DNA of 64,000 bases from Paenibacillus sp. FJAT-29882 (GCF_001510645.1 NZ_LMVB01000001.1:763854-827853), one strand, 5' to 3'. Shown: positions 1 to 9,948, counted from the stretch's first letter. The notes: generated from the sequence alone by a model not told the origin. Made by a program: numbers and translations.

Positions 1-50
1 TTAATGGGAATTCCATTCTTTCATCTTAGATTTGAAAAGGGGTCTTGTGA

Positions 51-818
51 GTGTTAATCGATTTACATTGCCATATTCTACCTGGGGTTGATGACGGAGC
101 CCTTGACTTGCTGGAGTGTATGGATATGGGGAATACGGCAGTAGGAGCTGGAATTAACCATCTATTTGCAACACCGCATCACATGAATGGGCAATATTTA
201 AATAAGAAGAATGAGATCCTTGCTCGAGTAACTGAGGTTAATAAGCATTTACAACATGAGACGATTCCGCTTACCGTTCATCCGGGACAAGAAGTAAGAA
301 TTCATCAACATTTAATAATCTCATTGGAAATGGATGAAGTCTTAACTTTGGATAATAGAGGGAAGTATTTATTGCTAGAACTTCCTTCTGGCTATGTACC
401 TAACTATACACAAGAAGTAATCTACCAACTATTAATGAAGGGAATAACACCGATTATTGTTCATCCTGAAAGAAATCGAGAATTAATAGAAGATCCTCAT
501 CTCCTTTTTCAATTGGTTCAGCAGGGTGCATTAACCCAACTCACTTCTGGAAGTGTAATTGGTCTGTTTGGCAAAAAGATTAAATCCTTTTCGGAAAAGA
601 TCATTGAACATCACCAGGCCCATTTTATTGCAACGGATGCACATAATGTTGCTTCAAGAGGCTTCACGCTTCAAGAGGCTTATGAAACAATTACCAAAAC
701 ATATGGTGTAGATCGTACCTTATATTTTAAAGAAAATGCCCAAATAGTGCTGCATGGTCAAAGAATATCCATTAAACAACCAATACCAATTAGGAAAAAG
801 CTTTTGGGTATTTTTTAA
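51..818 (+). CDS. PHP-family protein tyrosine phosphatase of the CpsB/YwqE type
   Basis: Metal-dependent phosphatase that in this family dephosphorylates the bacterial tyrosine kinase controlling capsule/EPS assembly; cytoplasmic. The 255-aa product has the family ligands in order: HxH at residues 6 and 8, VDDG at 13-16, TPHH at 41-44, E81, HPER at 138-141 and TDAHN at 195-199. The GTG start is supported by AAAGGGG upstream. The cognate kinase and chain-length regulator would be expected just upstream, outside the window. The gene stands at the head of the polysaccharide locus, as in many Firmicutes. Length is normal. Family assignment is firm; the exact target is inferred. Confidence 0.93.
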   Translation: MLIDLHCHILPGVDDGALDLLECMDMGNTAVGAGINHLFATPHHMNGQYLNKKNEILARVTEVNKHLQHETIPLTVHPGQEVRIHQHLIISLEMDEVLTLDNRGKYLLLELPSGYVPNYTQEVIYQLLMKGITPIIVHPERNRELIEDPHLLFQLVQQGALTQLTSGSVIGLFGKKIKSFSEKIIEHHQAHFIATDAHNVASRGFTLQEAYETITKTYGVDRTLYFKENAQIVLHGQRISIKQPIPIRKKLLGIF

Positions 819-1005
819 AGGTGGGAGATATAAATATAAGAAGGTTAGATGATTATTCAAAAACGAAATGCTAATTTTGGAATGTTGTTTCATGGATGAG
901 CTAAAAATAGAAATGTTCATTTATTTTAATAATGTGCAGCATCTAGTTACAACTTTTCACCTTGCTTAAGGTTACGCATACTCTCAATCGAGATTACCAC
1001 GTAAT

Positions 1006-1039
1006 CGACCGTATCATACTGAGAAGCAAGATACGGTCG
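1006..1039. repeat. 10-bp perfect inverted repeat
   Basis: CGACCGTATC at 1006-1015 pairs with GATACGGTCG at 1030-1039 around a 14-nt loop. No T-run follows, so it is either a factor-dependent terminator, an operator or an element remnant. Confidence 0.55.
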
Positions 1040-1222
1040 TGGTGGATAAAGAAGTAAGTCGTATGGGCTGAACTAAAGGTTTCTATTAAAAAATGGAACC
1101 CCGTAAGTGCTGAAAAACCATAAAACGTCCCTATTATGTGCAAGTATATTTAAACTAGCTCCAAACCCATATATTCATTTATATGCATCGGCTGAAGAAT
1201 GTTAACGCAGTTTCTAAATAAT

Positions 1223-1259
1223 TAATGATAGAACATGTTACTAACGTGACCTATCATTA
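1223..1259. repeat. Inverted repeat upstream of gtaB
   Basis: TAATGATAG at 1223-1231 pairs with CTATCATTA at 1251-1259. AT-rich stem, 70 bp before the gtaB start. It could be a weak terminator or an operator for the gtaB transcript. Confidence 0.45.
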
Positions 1260-1329
1260 GTTATTTACATTTAAAGTTACATAGCCATATTAAATAGAAA
1301 TCTAATAAAAATTATAGGAGAGATTCATT

Positions 1330-2220
1330 GTGGAAAAAGTTCGCAAAGCAATTATCCCGGCAGCGGGACTGGGTACGCGCTTTCTACCAGCTACAAAAGC
1401 GATGCCAAAAGAGATGTTGCCAATTGTTGATAAACCAACAATCCAATATATCGTTGAAGAAGCGATTGAATCAGGCATTGAAGATATCATCATCGTTACT
1501 GGGAAAGGAAAGCGAGCGATTGAAGATCATTTTGATAATGCCTTTGAATTAGAAACGAATTTAATAGAAAAACAAAAATTTGAATTACTTGAAAAGGTGC
1601 AAGCTCCTTCGAAGGTGGATATTCATTATATTCGCCAAAAAGAACCGAAAGGATTGGGCCATGCTGTCTGGTGTGCACGTAAATTTATTGGCAATGAACC
1701 ATTTGCTGTTTTACTCGGTGATGATATTGTCCAAGCGGAAACGCCTTGCTTAAAACAATTAATCAATGAATATGACCAAACACTATCGTCTGTCATCGGT
1801 GTGCAAACTGTGCCTGAGAATGAAACCAATCGCTATGGGATCATTGACCCAACGGAACAAAACGGCAGACGTTATCAAGTTAGTCAATTCGTAGAAAAAC
1901 CAGCACTCGGAACGGCACCATCAAACCTAGCAATTATGGGCCGTTATATCCTAACGCCGGAAATCTTCATGTTCTTAGAACAACAGGAAAAAGGGGCTGG
2001 TGGGGAAATCCAGTTGACGGATGCGATCCAAAAGTTGAATGAGATTCAAAGAGTCTTTGCGTATGATTTCGAAGGGAAACGGTATGATGTTGGAGAGAAG
2101 TTTGGGTTTGTCAAGACAACAGTGGAGTTCGCCTTGCAAAATAAAGAAATCAAAGATGAATTATTAGTGTTCTTAGAGCAAATCATTCAAGATGCAACTT
2201 CAAAAAAAATTAAAGCGTAA
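1330..2220 (+). CDS. gtaB: UTP-glucose-1-phosphate uridylyltransferase
   Basis: Makes UDP-glucose from UTP and glucose-1-phosphate in the cytoplasm; this is the precursor for teichoic acid glycosylation and for the UDP-Gal and UDP-GlcA used by this locus. The 296-aa product has the nucleotide-binding signature [18 protein letters not shown] near residues 11-28, GDD of the metal site near 134 and VEKP near 195, all typical of GalU/GtaB. It starts with GTG, with AGGAGA 8 nt upstream. It stands alone between two intergenic gaps, followed 60 bp later by the first sugar-modifying gene. Full length, no defects seen. Confidence 0.96.
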   Translation: MEKVRKAIIPAAGLGTRFLPATKAMPKEMLPIVDKPTIQYIVEEAIESGIEDIIIVTGKGKRAIEDHFDNAFELETNLIEKQKFELLEKVQAPSKVDIHYIRQKEPKGLGHAVWCARKFIGNEPFAVLLGDDIVQAETPCLKQLINEYDQTLSSVIGVQTVPENETNRYGIIDPTEQNGRRYQVSQFVEKPALGTAPSNLAIMGRYILTPEIFMFLEQQEKGAGGEIQLTDAIQKLNEIQRVFAYDFEGKRYDVGEKFGFVKTTVEFALQNKEIKDELLVFLEQIIQDATSKKIKA

Positions 2221-2279
2221 CAACGAAGATCAATGATCAACAGTGAAACAAAAATGTTTAATAAAAGGGGGGATTACTA

Positions 2280-4106
2280 GTGAGTTATAAAAAACGGGTT
2301 CCGTTATTAGTTCTATTAGATTCATGTATCGTAATAACGGCGATATTCCTTGGGTATTTTATTTTGCATCCCTCTTTGCATGTCTACACCATACCATTGC
2401 TTTGGATTTGTGCGGTTTCAATATTAGTTAGCCATCATTTATTTGCTTCTATCTATCACCTCTATCAAAAAGCATGGGAGTATGCAAGTGTTGGCGAGTT
2501 ATTAGCGATTGTGAAGGCCGTTACTTTTTCTATTGCAGTGACGGCAATGATCCAATATATCTTGACTCAGGATGTATATTTTCGAGTTTTAGGCATCACG
2601 TGGATGATACATATGATTTTAATCGGTGGTTCCCGATTTTCATGGCGGATTCTACGAGATCGATATATATCACCAAATCCTAATAAGAAACGTACGTTAA
2701 TTGTTGGAGCTGGTTCAGCTGGAACGATGGTTGCCAGGCAACTTTTGAAAAATACAGATACCGATCTCTATCCGATTGCTTTTGTGGATGATGATCCTAA
2801 CAAGTATAAATTACAAATCTATGGTATTGAAGTGCAAGGGAATAGTAACGACATTCCAAAATTAGTAGAAGAATTAAGCGTTGAAAACATTGTCATTGCG
2901 ATTCCTTCATTAGAAAAACATGAAATTAAAAGAATCTATGAAGAATGTGCAAAAACGAAAGCGAAGACAAAGATCATGCCATTAATCGAAGACCTTGTTT
3001 CAGGTAGAGTTTCAGTGAATCAAATTCGCGATGTGCAAGTAGAAGACTTACTTGGTCGTGAACCGGTTGAATTAGACATGAGTGCTATTTCTGAAAAACT
3101 AACGGGAAAAACCGTGCTCGTTACAGGAGCTGGTGGCTCGATTGGTTCGGAAATATGTCGGCAAATAGCCAAGTTCCAGCCGCAAAGAATGCTTCTTCTC
3201 GGTCACGGCGAAAATAGTATTTATTTAATCGATATGGAATTAAAAAGAAATTATTCAGGAGATTTAGAAATTATTCCTATAATTGCAGATGTTCAAGATC
3301 GTGTACGGATCTTTGATGTTATGTCTAAATACAGGCCTGACGTTGTGTATCATGCTGCGGCTCATAAGCATGTGCCATTAATGGAATATAATCCAATGGA
3401 AGCAGTGAAAAATAACATATTTGGAACTCGAAATGTAGCAGAAGCTGCAGACACATTCGGAGTGAAAAACTTGGTTCTAGTATCAACTGACAAAGCTGTC
3501 AATCCGCCAAATGTGATGGGAGCAACGAAGCGAATTGCAGAGATGGTTATTCAGAACCTTGCGAAAAATAGCACTACAAACTTTGTGGCTGTTCGTTTCG
3601 GAAATGTACTTGGCAGTCGTGGGAGTGTTATTCCATTATTTAAAAAGCAAATTGAAGCAGGCGGCCCAGTTACAGTAACAGATCCTGAAATGACACGTTA
3701 CTTTATGACAATCCCTGAAGCTTCACGACTTGTAATTCAAGCAGGTGCCTTGGCTCGAGGCGGTGAAGTATTTGTTCTTGATATGGGTGAGCCAGTTAAA
3801 ATTGTTGATCTTGCAAAAAACCTCATTGCTCTTTCAGGCTATACAATAGAAGAGATTGGAATTGAATTCTCTGGCATTCGACCTGGTGAGAAGTTATTTG
3901 AAGAGTTGTTGAATGAGAATGAAGTTCAAGCGAAGCAAGTGTTTCCTAAGATTCATATTGGTAAAGCTGAGCCAATGGCAAAGGAAGAATTATATTCGAT
4001 CATCGATATGTTGCTTAAAATGGATGAAGTGTATATGAAAGAGACATTAGTCGGAGTAGCTAATACGAAGTTTGGTGAAAAGACTTTATTAGTGGGAAGT
4101 GTGTGA
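2280..4106 (+). CDS. Membrane NDP-sugar 4,6-dehydratase (CapD/WbpM/PglF family)
   Basis: Catalyses conversion of a UDP-HexNAc, usually UDP-GlcNAc, to the 4-keto-6-deoxy sugar, the first step to bacillosamine-type or FucNAc4N sugars. The 608-aa protein has about four N-terminal membrane helices (residues 8-125), a first Rossmann domain (VGAGSAG near 142) and a second catalytic one (TGAGGSIGSE near 281). The catalytic stretch STDKAV...MGATK has Met where short-chain dehydrogenases have Tyr, as in the WbpM-type Ser-Met-Lys triad. GTG start after GGGGGATTACTA. The aminotransferase and phosphosugar transferase downstream complete the expected pathway. The substrate is inferred. Confidence 0.93.
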   Translation: MSYKKRVPLLVLLDSCIVITAIFLGYFILHPSLHVYTIPLLWICAVSILVSHHLFASIYHLYQKAWEYASVGELLAIVKAVTFSIAVTAMIQYILTQDVYFRVLGITWMIHMILIGGSRFSWRILRDRYISPNPNKKRTLIVGAGSAGTMVARQLLKNTDTDLYPIAFVDDDPNKYKLQIYGIEVQGNSNDIPKLVEELSVENIVIAIPSLEKHEIKRIYEECAKTKAKTKIMPLIEDLVSGRVSVNQIRDVQVEDLLGREPVELDMSAISEKLTGKTVLVTGAGGSIGSEICRQIAKFQPQRMLLLGHGENSIYLIDMELKRNYSGDLEIIPIIADVQDRVRIFDVMSKYRPDVVYHAAAHKHVPLMEYNPMEAVKNNIFGTRNVAEAADTFGVKNLVLVSTDKAVNPPNVMGATKRIAEMVIQNLAKNSTTNFVAVRFGNVLGSRGSVIPLFKKQIEAGGPVTVTDPEMTRYFMTIPEASRLVIQAGALARGGEVFVLDMGEPVKIVDLAKNLIALSGYTIEEIGIEFSGIRPGEKLFEELLNENEVQAKQVFPKIHIGKAEPMAKEELYSIIDMLLKMDEVYMKETLVGVANTKFGEKTLLVGSV

Positions 4107-4249
4107 CTGTGAGGATGTTAATCGAGCCTTAATTAGGTAGGGGTTTGAATTCCATCCTTTTTTAGTGTGCAGTAAAAAAGTCATAAGGTAGCTGATTTAT
4201 TGAATAATAATTTTAACTAGTGCTTTGGAATGGGAAGGAAGTAAAGAAG

Positions 4250-5380
4250 ATGGAGCCTATAAAAGTGAAAGAAAGAATATTTCTCTCATCGCCACATATG
4301 AGTGATGAAGGATATGAAATGCAGTATATAAAGGAAGCTTTTGATACAAACTGGATTGCTCCTTTGGGTAATAATGTAAATGAATTTGAAAATGAGTTAG
4401 CTGCAAAGGTTGGTTCAAAAGCAGCTGCGGCATTATCTTCTGGCACAGCTGCAATTCATTTAGCGCTTAAAGCAGCGGGAGTTGGTGAGGGTGATATTGT
4501 ATTCTGTTCTACATTAACGTTCTCAGCTACTGCAAATCCTATCATATATCAAAACGCAAATCCTGTATTTATTGACAGTGATAATGAAACTTGGAATATG
4601 TGTCCGAAAGCATTAGAAAAAGCATTTAAGAAATATCCGCAAGTTAAAGCAGTTATCGTTGTTCATCTATATGGTTTATCTGCCGATTTTGATAAAATTA
4701 TGGAAATTTGTAAGAAGCATAATGTAGTAGTTATTGAAGATGCTGCTGAGAGTTTGGGTTCTTACTATAAAGGACAGCACACTGGAACATTTGGCGATTA
4801 TGGCATTTTTTCTTTTAATGGAAACAAGATGATTACTACTTCCGGTGGTGGCATGCTCGTCTCTAATAATGAAGAGAGAATTACGAAGACGAGATTTTGG
4901 GCGACCCAATCTAGGGATCAAGCGAGACACTATCAGCATAGTGAACTAGGATTTAACTACCGTATGAGTAATGTTGTTGCTGGCATTGGGAGAGGACAGC
5001 TTAAAGTGCTAGATCAGAGAGTTAAAAAGAAAAAGCAAATCTTTGAATTTTATAAACGAGAACTAAGTGATCTTGCCGGTGTTCAGTTTATGCCAAGTAA
5101 TGAATGGAATGAGCCAAATTATTGGTTAAGCAGTATGACATTAACGGGTGAAGTTAGACCGATTGATGTCATGGATGCTTTGGAAAAAGAAAATATTGAG
5201 TCGAGACCGATTTGGAAACCGATGCATATGCAGCCATACTTTGAAAAATATGATTTTATCGGGACTGATGTATCAGCAAAGTTGTTTGAGAATGGTGTTT
5301 GTTTGCCGTCTGATACGAAGATGACGGATGCTGATTTAGAAAGAGTAGTAATGATTGTTAAAGGATTGTGGTTGAAGTAA
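4250..5380 (+). CDS. DegT/DnrJ/EryC1-type PLP sugar aminotransferase
   Basis: Transfers an amino group to the 4-keto sugar made by the preceding dehydratase, giving a UDP-4-amino-4,6-dideoxy-HexNAc (PglE/EpsN-type reaction). The 376-aa product has SSGTAAIHLA for cofactor phosphate binding (63-72), EDAAES (163-168) and the Schiff-base lysine in FSFNGNK (K193). ATG 4250 is chosen because GGAAGGAAG precedes it; an in-frame upstream TTG has no such site. It overlaps the next gene by one base, so the two are translationally coupled. Product stereochemistry cannot be read from the sequence. Confidence 0.92.
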   Translation: MEPIKVKERIFLSSPHMSDEGYEMQYIKEAFDTNWIAPLGNNVNEFENELAAKVGSKAAAALSSGTAAIHLALKAAGVGEGDIVFCSTLTFSATANPIIYQNANPVFIDSDNETWNMCPKALEKAFKKYPQVKAVIVVHLYGLSADFDKIMEICKKHNVVVIEDAAESLGSYYKGQHTGTFGDYGIFSFNGNKMITTSGGGMLVSNNEERITKTRFWATQSRDQARHYQHSELGFNYRMSNVVAGIGRGQLKVLDQRVKKKKQIFEFYKRELSDLAGVQFMPSNEWNEPNYWLSSMTLTGEVRPIDVMDALEKENIESRPIWKPMHMQPYFEKYDFIGTDVSAKLFENGVCLPSDTKMTDADLERVVMIVKGLWLK

Positions 5381-6030
5381 TGAATAATTCCAAAGGTGGA
5401 ATTTATAGAAAATTTATAAAAAGGCCGATGGATTTTATCCTATCTTTACTCGCTATTATTGTTCTTAGTCCTGTTTTTTTAGTCGTAGCCATGCTTGTTA
5501 GGACGATGCTAGGTAGTCCTGTGCTTTTTAAGCAGAAAAGGCCGGGGTTAAATGAAGATATATTTATGATGTATAAGTTTAGGACGATGACCGATGAAAG
5601 AGATGGAAATGGCGACCTACTCCCTGATAGTGTTAGGCTGTCGAAGTTTGGGAAGTTTCTACGTTCAACATCTTTAGATGAACTCCCTGAGCTGCTTAAT
5701 ATTTTAAGGGGAGATATGTCAATCATTGGACCTAGACCATTATTAGTACAGTATCTTCCTCTCTACGATGTATATCAAAAACGTCGTCATGAGGTTAGAC
5801 CTGGATTGTCTGGTTTGGCACAGGTTAGCGGCAGAAATGCAATTAGTTGGGAAGAGAAATTTAATCTTGATGTTGAGTATGTGGACAATGTAAGTTTTAT
5901 TGGGGATTGGAAGATTATTATTATGACTCTTAAAAAGGTATTTGTTAGAGAAGGTATTAATTCGGAAACTGCAGATACGATGGAGTATTTTGAAGGCAGT
6001 AAAGTAGGGGGACAAAATGAAAGAAATTAA
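5380..6030 (+). CDS. Initiating phosphosugar transferase (bacterial sugar transferase, PglC/EpsL-like)
   Basis: Transfers a phospho-sugar from UDP-sugar to undecaprenyl phosphate at the membrane and so starts repeat-unit assembly. The 216-aa protein is the short PglC-type with one N-terminal membrane helix (about residues 12-35). It has the family blocks FKQKRPG, YKFRTM, DELPELLN and GPRPLL, and the C-terminal RPGLSGLAQVSGRN. The ATG overlaps the stop of the aminotransferase gene. Position directly after the dehydratase and aminotransferase implies that the amino-deoxy sugar is the first sugar of the unit. The acceptor lipid is family knowledge; the sugar identity is inference. Confidence 0.92.
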   Translation: MNNSKGGIYRKFIKRPMDFILSLLAIIVLSPVFLVVAMLVRTMLGSPVLFKQKRPGLNEDIFMMYKFRTMTDERDGNGDLLPDSVRLSKFGKFLRSTSLDELPELLNILRGDMSIIGPRPLLVQYLPLYDVYQKRRHEVRPGLSGLAQVSGRNAISWEEKFNLDVEYVDNVSFIGDWKIIIMTLKKVFVREGINSETADTMEYFEGSKVGGQNERN

Positions 6031-6997
6031 TATTCTAATTTTAAGTGCTGGTAGACGTGTAGAACTGGTCCAGAGTTTTCAAAAGGCGGCAAAAAAACTG
6101 AAGGTTAATAGTAATATTGTAGCAGGTGACTGTTCTGATACAGCTCCTGCTTTATACTTTGCAGATAGGGTTTATAAATTACCGCGAATTAGTGAACTTA
6201 ATTATATTCAAACTATCATAGATGCATGCATTCAGGAAAACATTGTTTTAATAGTGCCTACTATCGATACTGATCTATTATTACTTGCAGAAAATAAGAA
6301 ATTCATAGAAGAAAAAACAAAAGCAAAAGTATTAATATCCGATACTAAAGTTGTTGAAGTATGTAGAGATAAAATTAATACTCAGATATTCTTGGAAGAG
6401 AGTAATTTTGGGATACCTAAAATGTATACAGATGGAGAAATTGAGTATCGAGATATAAAGTTTCCACTATTTATAAAACCTAAATCTGGGAGTTCAAGTA
6501 TTAATACATTTAAAGTGAATAATTTATCCGAATTAGAAATCTATAGGAGTATTATTCATGACCCAATAATTCAAGATTTTATGGAGGGTGAAGAGTTTAC
6601 CGTTGATGTATTTCTAGATTTTGAGAGTACTATTATCACAATTGTTCCACGATTAAGGATGGCTACTCGCAGTGGTGAGATTTCTAAGGGTAAGATAATT
6701 AAAGATCGGGAAATAATCGACGATGTTTCTAGATTAATGAGCGTACTTAAACCAATTGGACATATTACTGTTCAGCTTATGAAGACACAAAAGGGAATCG
6801 AGTATATTGAAATCAATCCAAGATTTGGTGGGGGAGCACCGATGAGTATTCAAAGTGGTGCTGACTCATGTGAGAACCTTTTTCGGTTACTAATGGGTCA
6901 AACATTAGAATATAACGAGAATTATAGAGATAATCTTGTGTTTTTAAGATTCGATAATAGCATTTGCATAGATGAGAATATGGAGTTAATGAAGTGA
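6017..6997 (+). CDS. ATP-grasp ligase, carbamoyl-phosphate-synthase-like
   Basis: A 326-aa ATP-grasp enzyme of the kind that joins a carboxylate to an amine. N-terminal pre-ATP-grasp Rossmann part starts ILILSAGRR; ATP-binding part has FIKPKSGSSS (about 153-162), QDFMEGEEFTVDVF (about 186-199) and the metal-binding EINPRFGGG (about 272-280). It overlaps the preceding gene by 14 bp and the following HAD gene by 4 bp, so it is tightly coupled to both. It sits where an acetyltransferase (PglD-like) would be expected, so it may acylate the new 4-amino group with an amino acid or other acid. That role is inference only. Confidence 0.8.
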   Translation: MKEINILILSAGRRVELVQSFQKAAKKLKVNSNIVAGDCSDTAPALYFADRVYKLPRISELNYIQTIIDACIQENIVLIVPTIDTDLLLLAENKKFIEEKTKAKVLISDTKVVEVCRDKINTQIFLEESNFGIPKMYTDGEIEYRDIKFPLFIKPKSGSSSINTFKVNNLSELEIYRSIIHDPIIQDFMEGEEFTVDVFLDFESTIITIVPRLRMATRSGEISKGKIIKDREIIDDVSRLMSVLKPIGHITVQLMKTQKGIEYIEINPRFGGGAPMSIQSGADSCENLFRLLMGQTLEYNENYRDNLVFLRFDNSICIDENMELMK

Positions 6998-7665
6998 TAA
7001 AAGTAGTTATATTTGATTTAGATGATACTTTGATTTCGGAGAAGCTGTATATTGAAAGTGGTTATAGGCATATTTCGGAATTATTAAGTTTAAGAGTTAA
7101 TAAAGATGATCAAGAAATATACGGACTACTAATAGAATTGTTTAAAAAAAGTCCAAAGAATGTGTTTAATAGGGTTCTTGATAGATTAGGGGTTATCTAC
7201 ACAAAAAAAAATATAATTGAACTTGTAGAGGAGTATCGAAATCATTTGCCAAGAATTAATTTTTTTGAAGATGTATTACCATGTTTAAAAGATTTGAAGA
7301 AAAAGGGAATAAAAGTCGGAATAATTACAGATGGTTATGCTAATGCACAACGTCAAAAATTAAAAGCTGTAAAAGCAATTAATTATTTTGATGAAATCGT
7401 TGTTACTGATGAGATAGGGAGAAAGTATTGGAAGCCACATCCTAAAGCGTTTGAAATGATGAAAGAAAAACTTAATGTTGAATTTAATGAAATGATATAT
7501 GTTGGTGATAATCCAGAAAAAGATTTTTTCATTGCCAACATTTATCCTATAAGTACAACACGGATTTATCGAGATGGTTTTTATAGGGATAAGGTCTATT
7601 TGGAAAATATTAAGGAAACTAATGCAATTTTTGACTTAAGAGAATTAAAGGTACTAATTAACTGA
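6994..7665 (+). CDS. HAD-superfamily hydrolase
   Basis: Probable phosphatase, 223 aa, cytoplasmic. HAD motif I is FDLDDTL (residues 7-13), motif II ITDGY near 110, motif III lysine in KPHPKAF near 149 and motif IV GDNPEKD near 170. The cap is inserted after motif I (subclass C1). It starts with GTG overlapping the stop of the ATP-grasp gene, so both are likely made in step. ATP-grasp plus HAD pairs occur in surface-polysaccharide loci; the phosphatase could prepare the acid partner or a sugar phosphate. The substrate is unknown. Confidence 0.82.
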   Translation: MIKVVIFDLDDTLISEKLYIESGYRHISELLSLRVNKDDQEIYGLLIELFKKSPKNVFNRVLDRLGVIYTKKNIIELVEEYRNHLPRINFFEDVLPCLKDLKKKGIKVGIITDGYANAQRQKLKAVKAINYFDEIVVTDEIGRKYWKPHPKAFEMMKEKLNVEFNEMIYVGDNPEKDFFIANIYPISTTRIYRDGFYRDKVYLENIKETNAIFDLRELKVLIN

Positions 7666-7712
7666 TAATTCTAGTATATTTTAAAAAAGTATAAAGAGTT
7701 GGAGAATTAAGG

Positions 7713-8822
7713 ATGAAAATATTATATGTGACGACTATTTCAAATACAGTTAATGCGTTTTTAATTCCTCATATCAGGATGTTAATTGAACAAGGACATC
7801 AAGTCGATGTAGCTTTTAATATTGTGCAGGAAGTTGACTCAGAAATAATTGAAATGGGGTGTGCATTTCATAATTTAGAATTTGACCGATCACCATTAAA
7901 TAAACGAAATTATTTAGCTTATAAGAAACTAAAAAAACTTATTCGAGATGAAAAGTATGATTTAGTTCATACTCATACACCGGTTGCCTCTGCTTGTGTT
8001 AGGCTTGCTTGTAAAGAATTCAAGAATGTTAAAGTTATATATACGGCTCATGGTTTTCATTTTTTCAATGGAGCGCCTCTTAAGAATTGGTTGATATATT
8101 ATCCAGTAGAACGTTGGTTGGCTAAATATACAGATGTACTTATTACTATTAATAAAGAGGATTATGCAAGAGCAAAGAAGTCCTTTAAAGCGAAGAAAGT
8201 TGGGTACACCCCTGGAGTTGGACTTGATACTCAAAAATTTGGTGCGGTATTTGTTGACAATTTAGCTAAGCGTAGGGAAATTGGTATACCAGAGGATGCC
8301 TTTGTTGTACTTTCAGTTGGTGAGCTTAATAAAAATAAAAATCATGAGACAGTTATTAGGGCTTTATCAAAGGTAAATAATCGAAATGTTTATTATATTA
8401 TATGTGGACAAGGTCCGTTGGAGAATTATCTAAGAGATATTGTAAGTGAATTAGGACTAGAAAGACAGGTTAAGTTATTAGGGTTTCGTAAAGATATAGA
8501 TAAGATATGTAAAGCATCAGATGTTTTTGTGTTTCCGTCGAAACGTGAAGGTCTTGGTTTGGCTGCATTAGAGGCTATGGCCTCTGGTTTACCTATTATT
8601 ACTTCAAATGTTCATGGGATTGTTGACTATTCTGTTGACGGAGAAACAGGTTATTTATTTAGTCCAACAGATGAAATTGGATTTGCAAAAGCGATAGAAA
8701 GATTAGTTAACAATGATGAATTAAGAATAAATATGGGTGAGCGCAATATAGATAGTGTGAAGAATTTTGATATAAAAAATTCAATAGATAAAATGATGGA
8801 AATATATGGAGTGGATGTTTAA
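7713..8822 (+). CDS. GT4-type glycosyltransferase (EpsD/EpsF-like)
   Basis: Retaining GT-B glycosyltransferase, 369 aa, adding a sugar to the lipid-linked repeat unit on the cytoplasmic face. The N-terminal acceptor domain contains HTHTPVAS and YTAHGFHFF. The C-terminal nucleotide-binding domain has VGELNKNKNHE, the GFRKDI turn and the E-x7-E block EGLGLAALEAMASG near 280. AGAGTTGGAG lies ahead of the ATG. The stop overlaps the start of the following GT2 gene by one base. Sugar specificity cannot be assigned. Confidence 0.9.
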   Translation: MKILYVTTISNTVNAFLIPHIRMLIEQGHQVDVAFNIVQEVDSEIIEMGCAFHNLEFDRSPLNKRNYLAYKKLKKLIRDEKYDLVHTHTPVASACVRLACKEFKNVKVIYTAHGFHFFNGAPLKNWLIYYPVERWLAKYTDVLITINKEDYARAKKSFKAKKVGYTPGVGLDTQKFGAVFVDNLAKRREIGIPEDAFVVLSVGELNKNKNHETVIRALSKVNNRNVYYIICGQGPLENYLRDIVSELGLERQVKLLGFRKDIDKICKASDVFVFPSKREGLGLAALEAMASGLPIITSNVHGIVDYSVDGETGYLFSPTDEIGFAKAIERLVNNDELRINMGERNIDSVKNFDIKNSIDKMMEIYGVDV

Positions 8823-9865
8823 TGTCCGATGCAAAAGTAAGTATTATAGTACCGATTTATAACTGTGAAAGATATTTAGATAGGTGTATTAAAAGTATTT
8901 TAGATCAAACATATACAAATATAGAATTATTATTAGTTGATGATGGCTCAAATGATAATAGCTATTCAATTTGTAAAAGGTTTGAGAAATTTGATAACCG
9001 TGTAAAAGTGTTTAATCAAGTCAATTCAGGAGCATCTGCGGCAAGGAATGTAGGTATCGCAAACTCATCAGGTGAATATTTAATGTTTGTAGATGCAGAT
9101 GATTATATCGAAAACAGAATGTTAGAAGCACTCATTAATAAAGCAATTAGTGAAAATGCAGACTATGTAATGTGTGGATTGACAGTTGATGTTTATAACT
9201 CGAAAGGTAGTATTATATCCTCGGTAGAGAGTAACCTAAATCCAAGAACTATTTTAGGAAACATTAATATCCCCTCTAATATTCTCGATTTAGTAGAAAA
9301 TGAAAAAATAAGTGGACCTTGTTGTAAACTAATTAAAACCGATATCATTAAAAAAAATGGGATATTAATGCCACATCACATAAGTTTACAGGAAGATTTA
9401 TATTTTAATTTGAAAGTGCTTGAACATGTAAATATAATGTCTGTGATAGGTGGAACCTATTATCATTATAATAAAGGTTTAGGAGAAAGTGTAACAACTC
9501 GGTATTATCATAATAAATACGAAATGACCAATGAAGTTCATGATTTATTAATTGAGTTTTATATTTCTAGATGTAAAGATGTTTCCATTTTAAAGAAAAT
9601 AAAGTTTATTTATATTAAAAATACTTATGCAGCTTTTATTAATTTATTTCATAATGATTGTATGCTATCAATTAAAGAGAAAAAGAAATATATTAAAAAA
9701 GTTATTAGTTCTGAAAAGTACACCGATATGGTTTCAGGGGCTAATAAAATTGGTGTAAAATTCCAATTATTAATTCTTATTTTAAGAGTAAAAAATAAGA
9801 CGTTGATTTATTACTCAAGTAAATTATTTGGAGTAATGAAGTACTCATTTGGCTTTAGATATTGA
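8822..9865 (+). CDS. GT2-type glycosyltransferase
   Basis: Inverting GT-A glycosyltransferase, 347 aa. The N-terminal GT2 domain begins with VSIIVPIYN and shows VDDGSNDNS (donor binding), NSGASAARNVGI and the DxD-like VDADDYI near residue 93. The C-terminal third is less conserved and basic. Start ATG overlaps the stop of the GT4 gene upstream, so it is in the same operon. It adds one of the internal sugars of the polysaccharide repeat; donor unknown. Confidence 0.9.
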   Translation: MSDAKVSIIVPIYNCERYLDRCIKSILDQTYTNIELLLVDDGSNDNSYSICKRFEKFDNRVKVFNQVNSGASAARNVGIANSSGEYLMFVDADDYIENRMLEALINKAISENADYVMCGLTVDVYNSKGSIISSVESNLNPRTILGNINIPSNILDLVENEKISGPCCKLIKTDIIKKNGILMPHHISLQEDLYFNLKVLEHVNIMSVIGGTYYHYNKGLGESVTTRYYHNKYEMTNEVHDLLIEFYISRCKDVSILKKIKFIYIKNTYAAFINLFHNDCMLSIKEKKKYIKKVISSEKYTDMVSGANKIGVKFQLLILILRVKNKTLIYYSSKLFGVMKYSFGFRY

Positions 9866-9948
9866 CATAAAAGTCATACGTGTAGACTGCAAAGGGTTTG
9901 ATTTAAAAACTGATAGATTAATTATAACTTAAAGGCTAGTGATAAAAT

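Larger units (their letters stand above)
819..1329. other. Intergenic region before gtaB, no gene seen
   Basis: No convincing coding frame on either strand. It holds two inverted repeats (1006-1039 and 1223-1259), listed separately, and the ribosome binding site AGGAGA ahead of gtaB. It probably contains the end of the upstream operon and a promoter, but I cannot place the promoter with confidence. Confidence 0.6.

Noticed and set aside
1006..1039. Second c-di-GMP riboswitch before gtaB
   Set aside because: The region lacks GCAAACC, GGGACGCAAA and GTTACC blocks; it is a simple inverted repeat.
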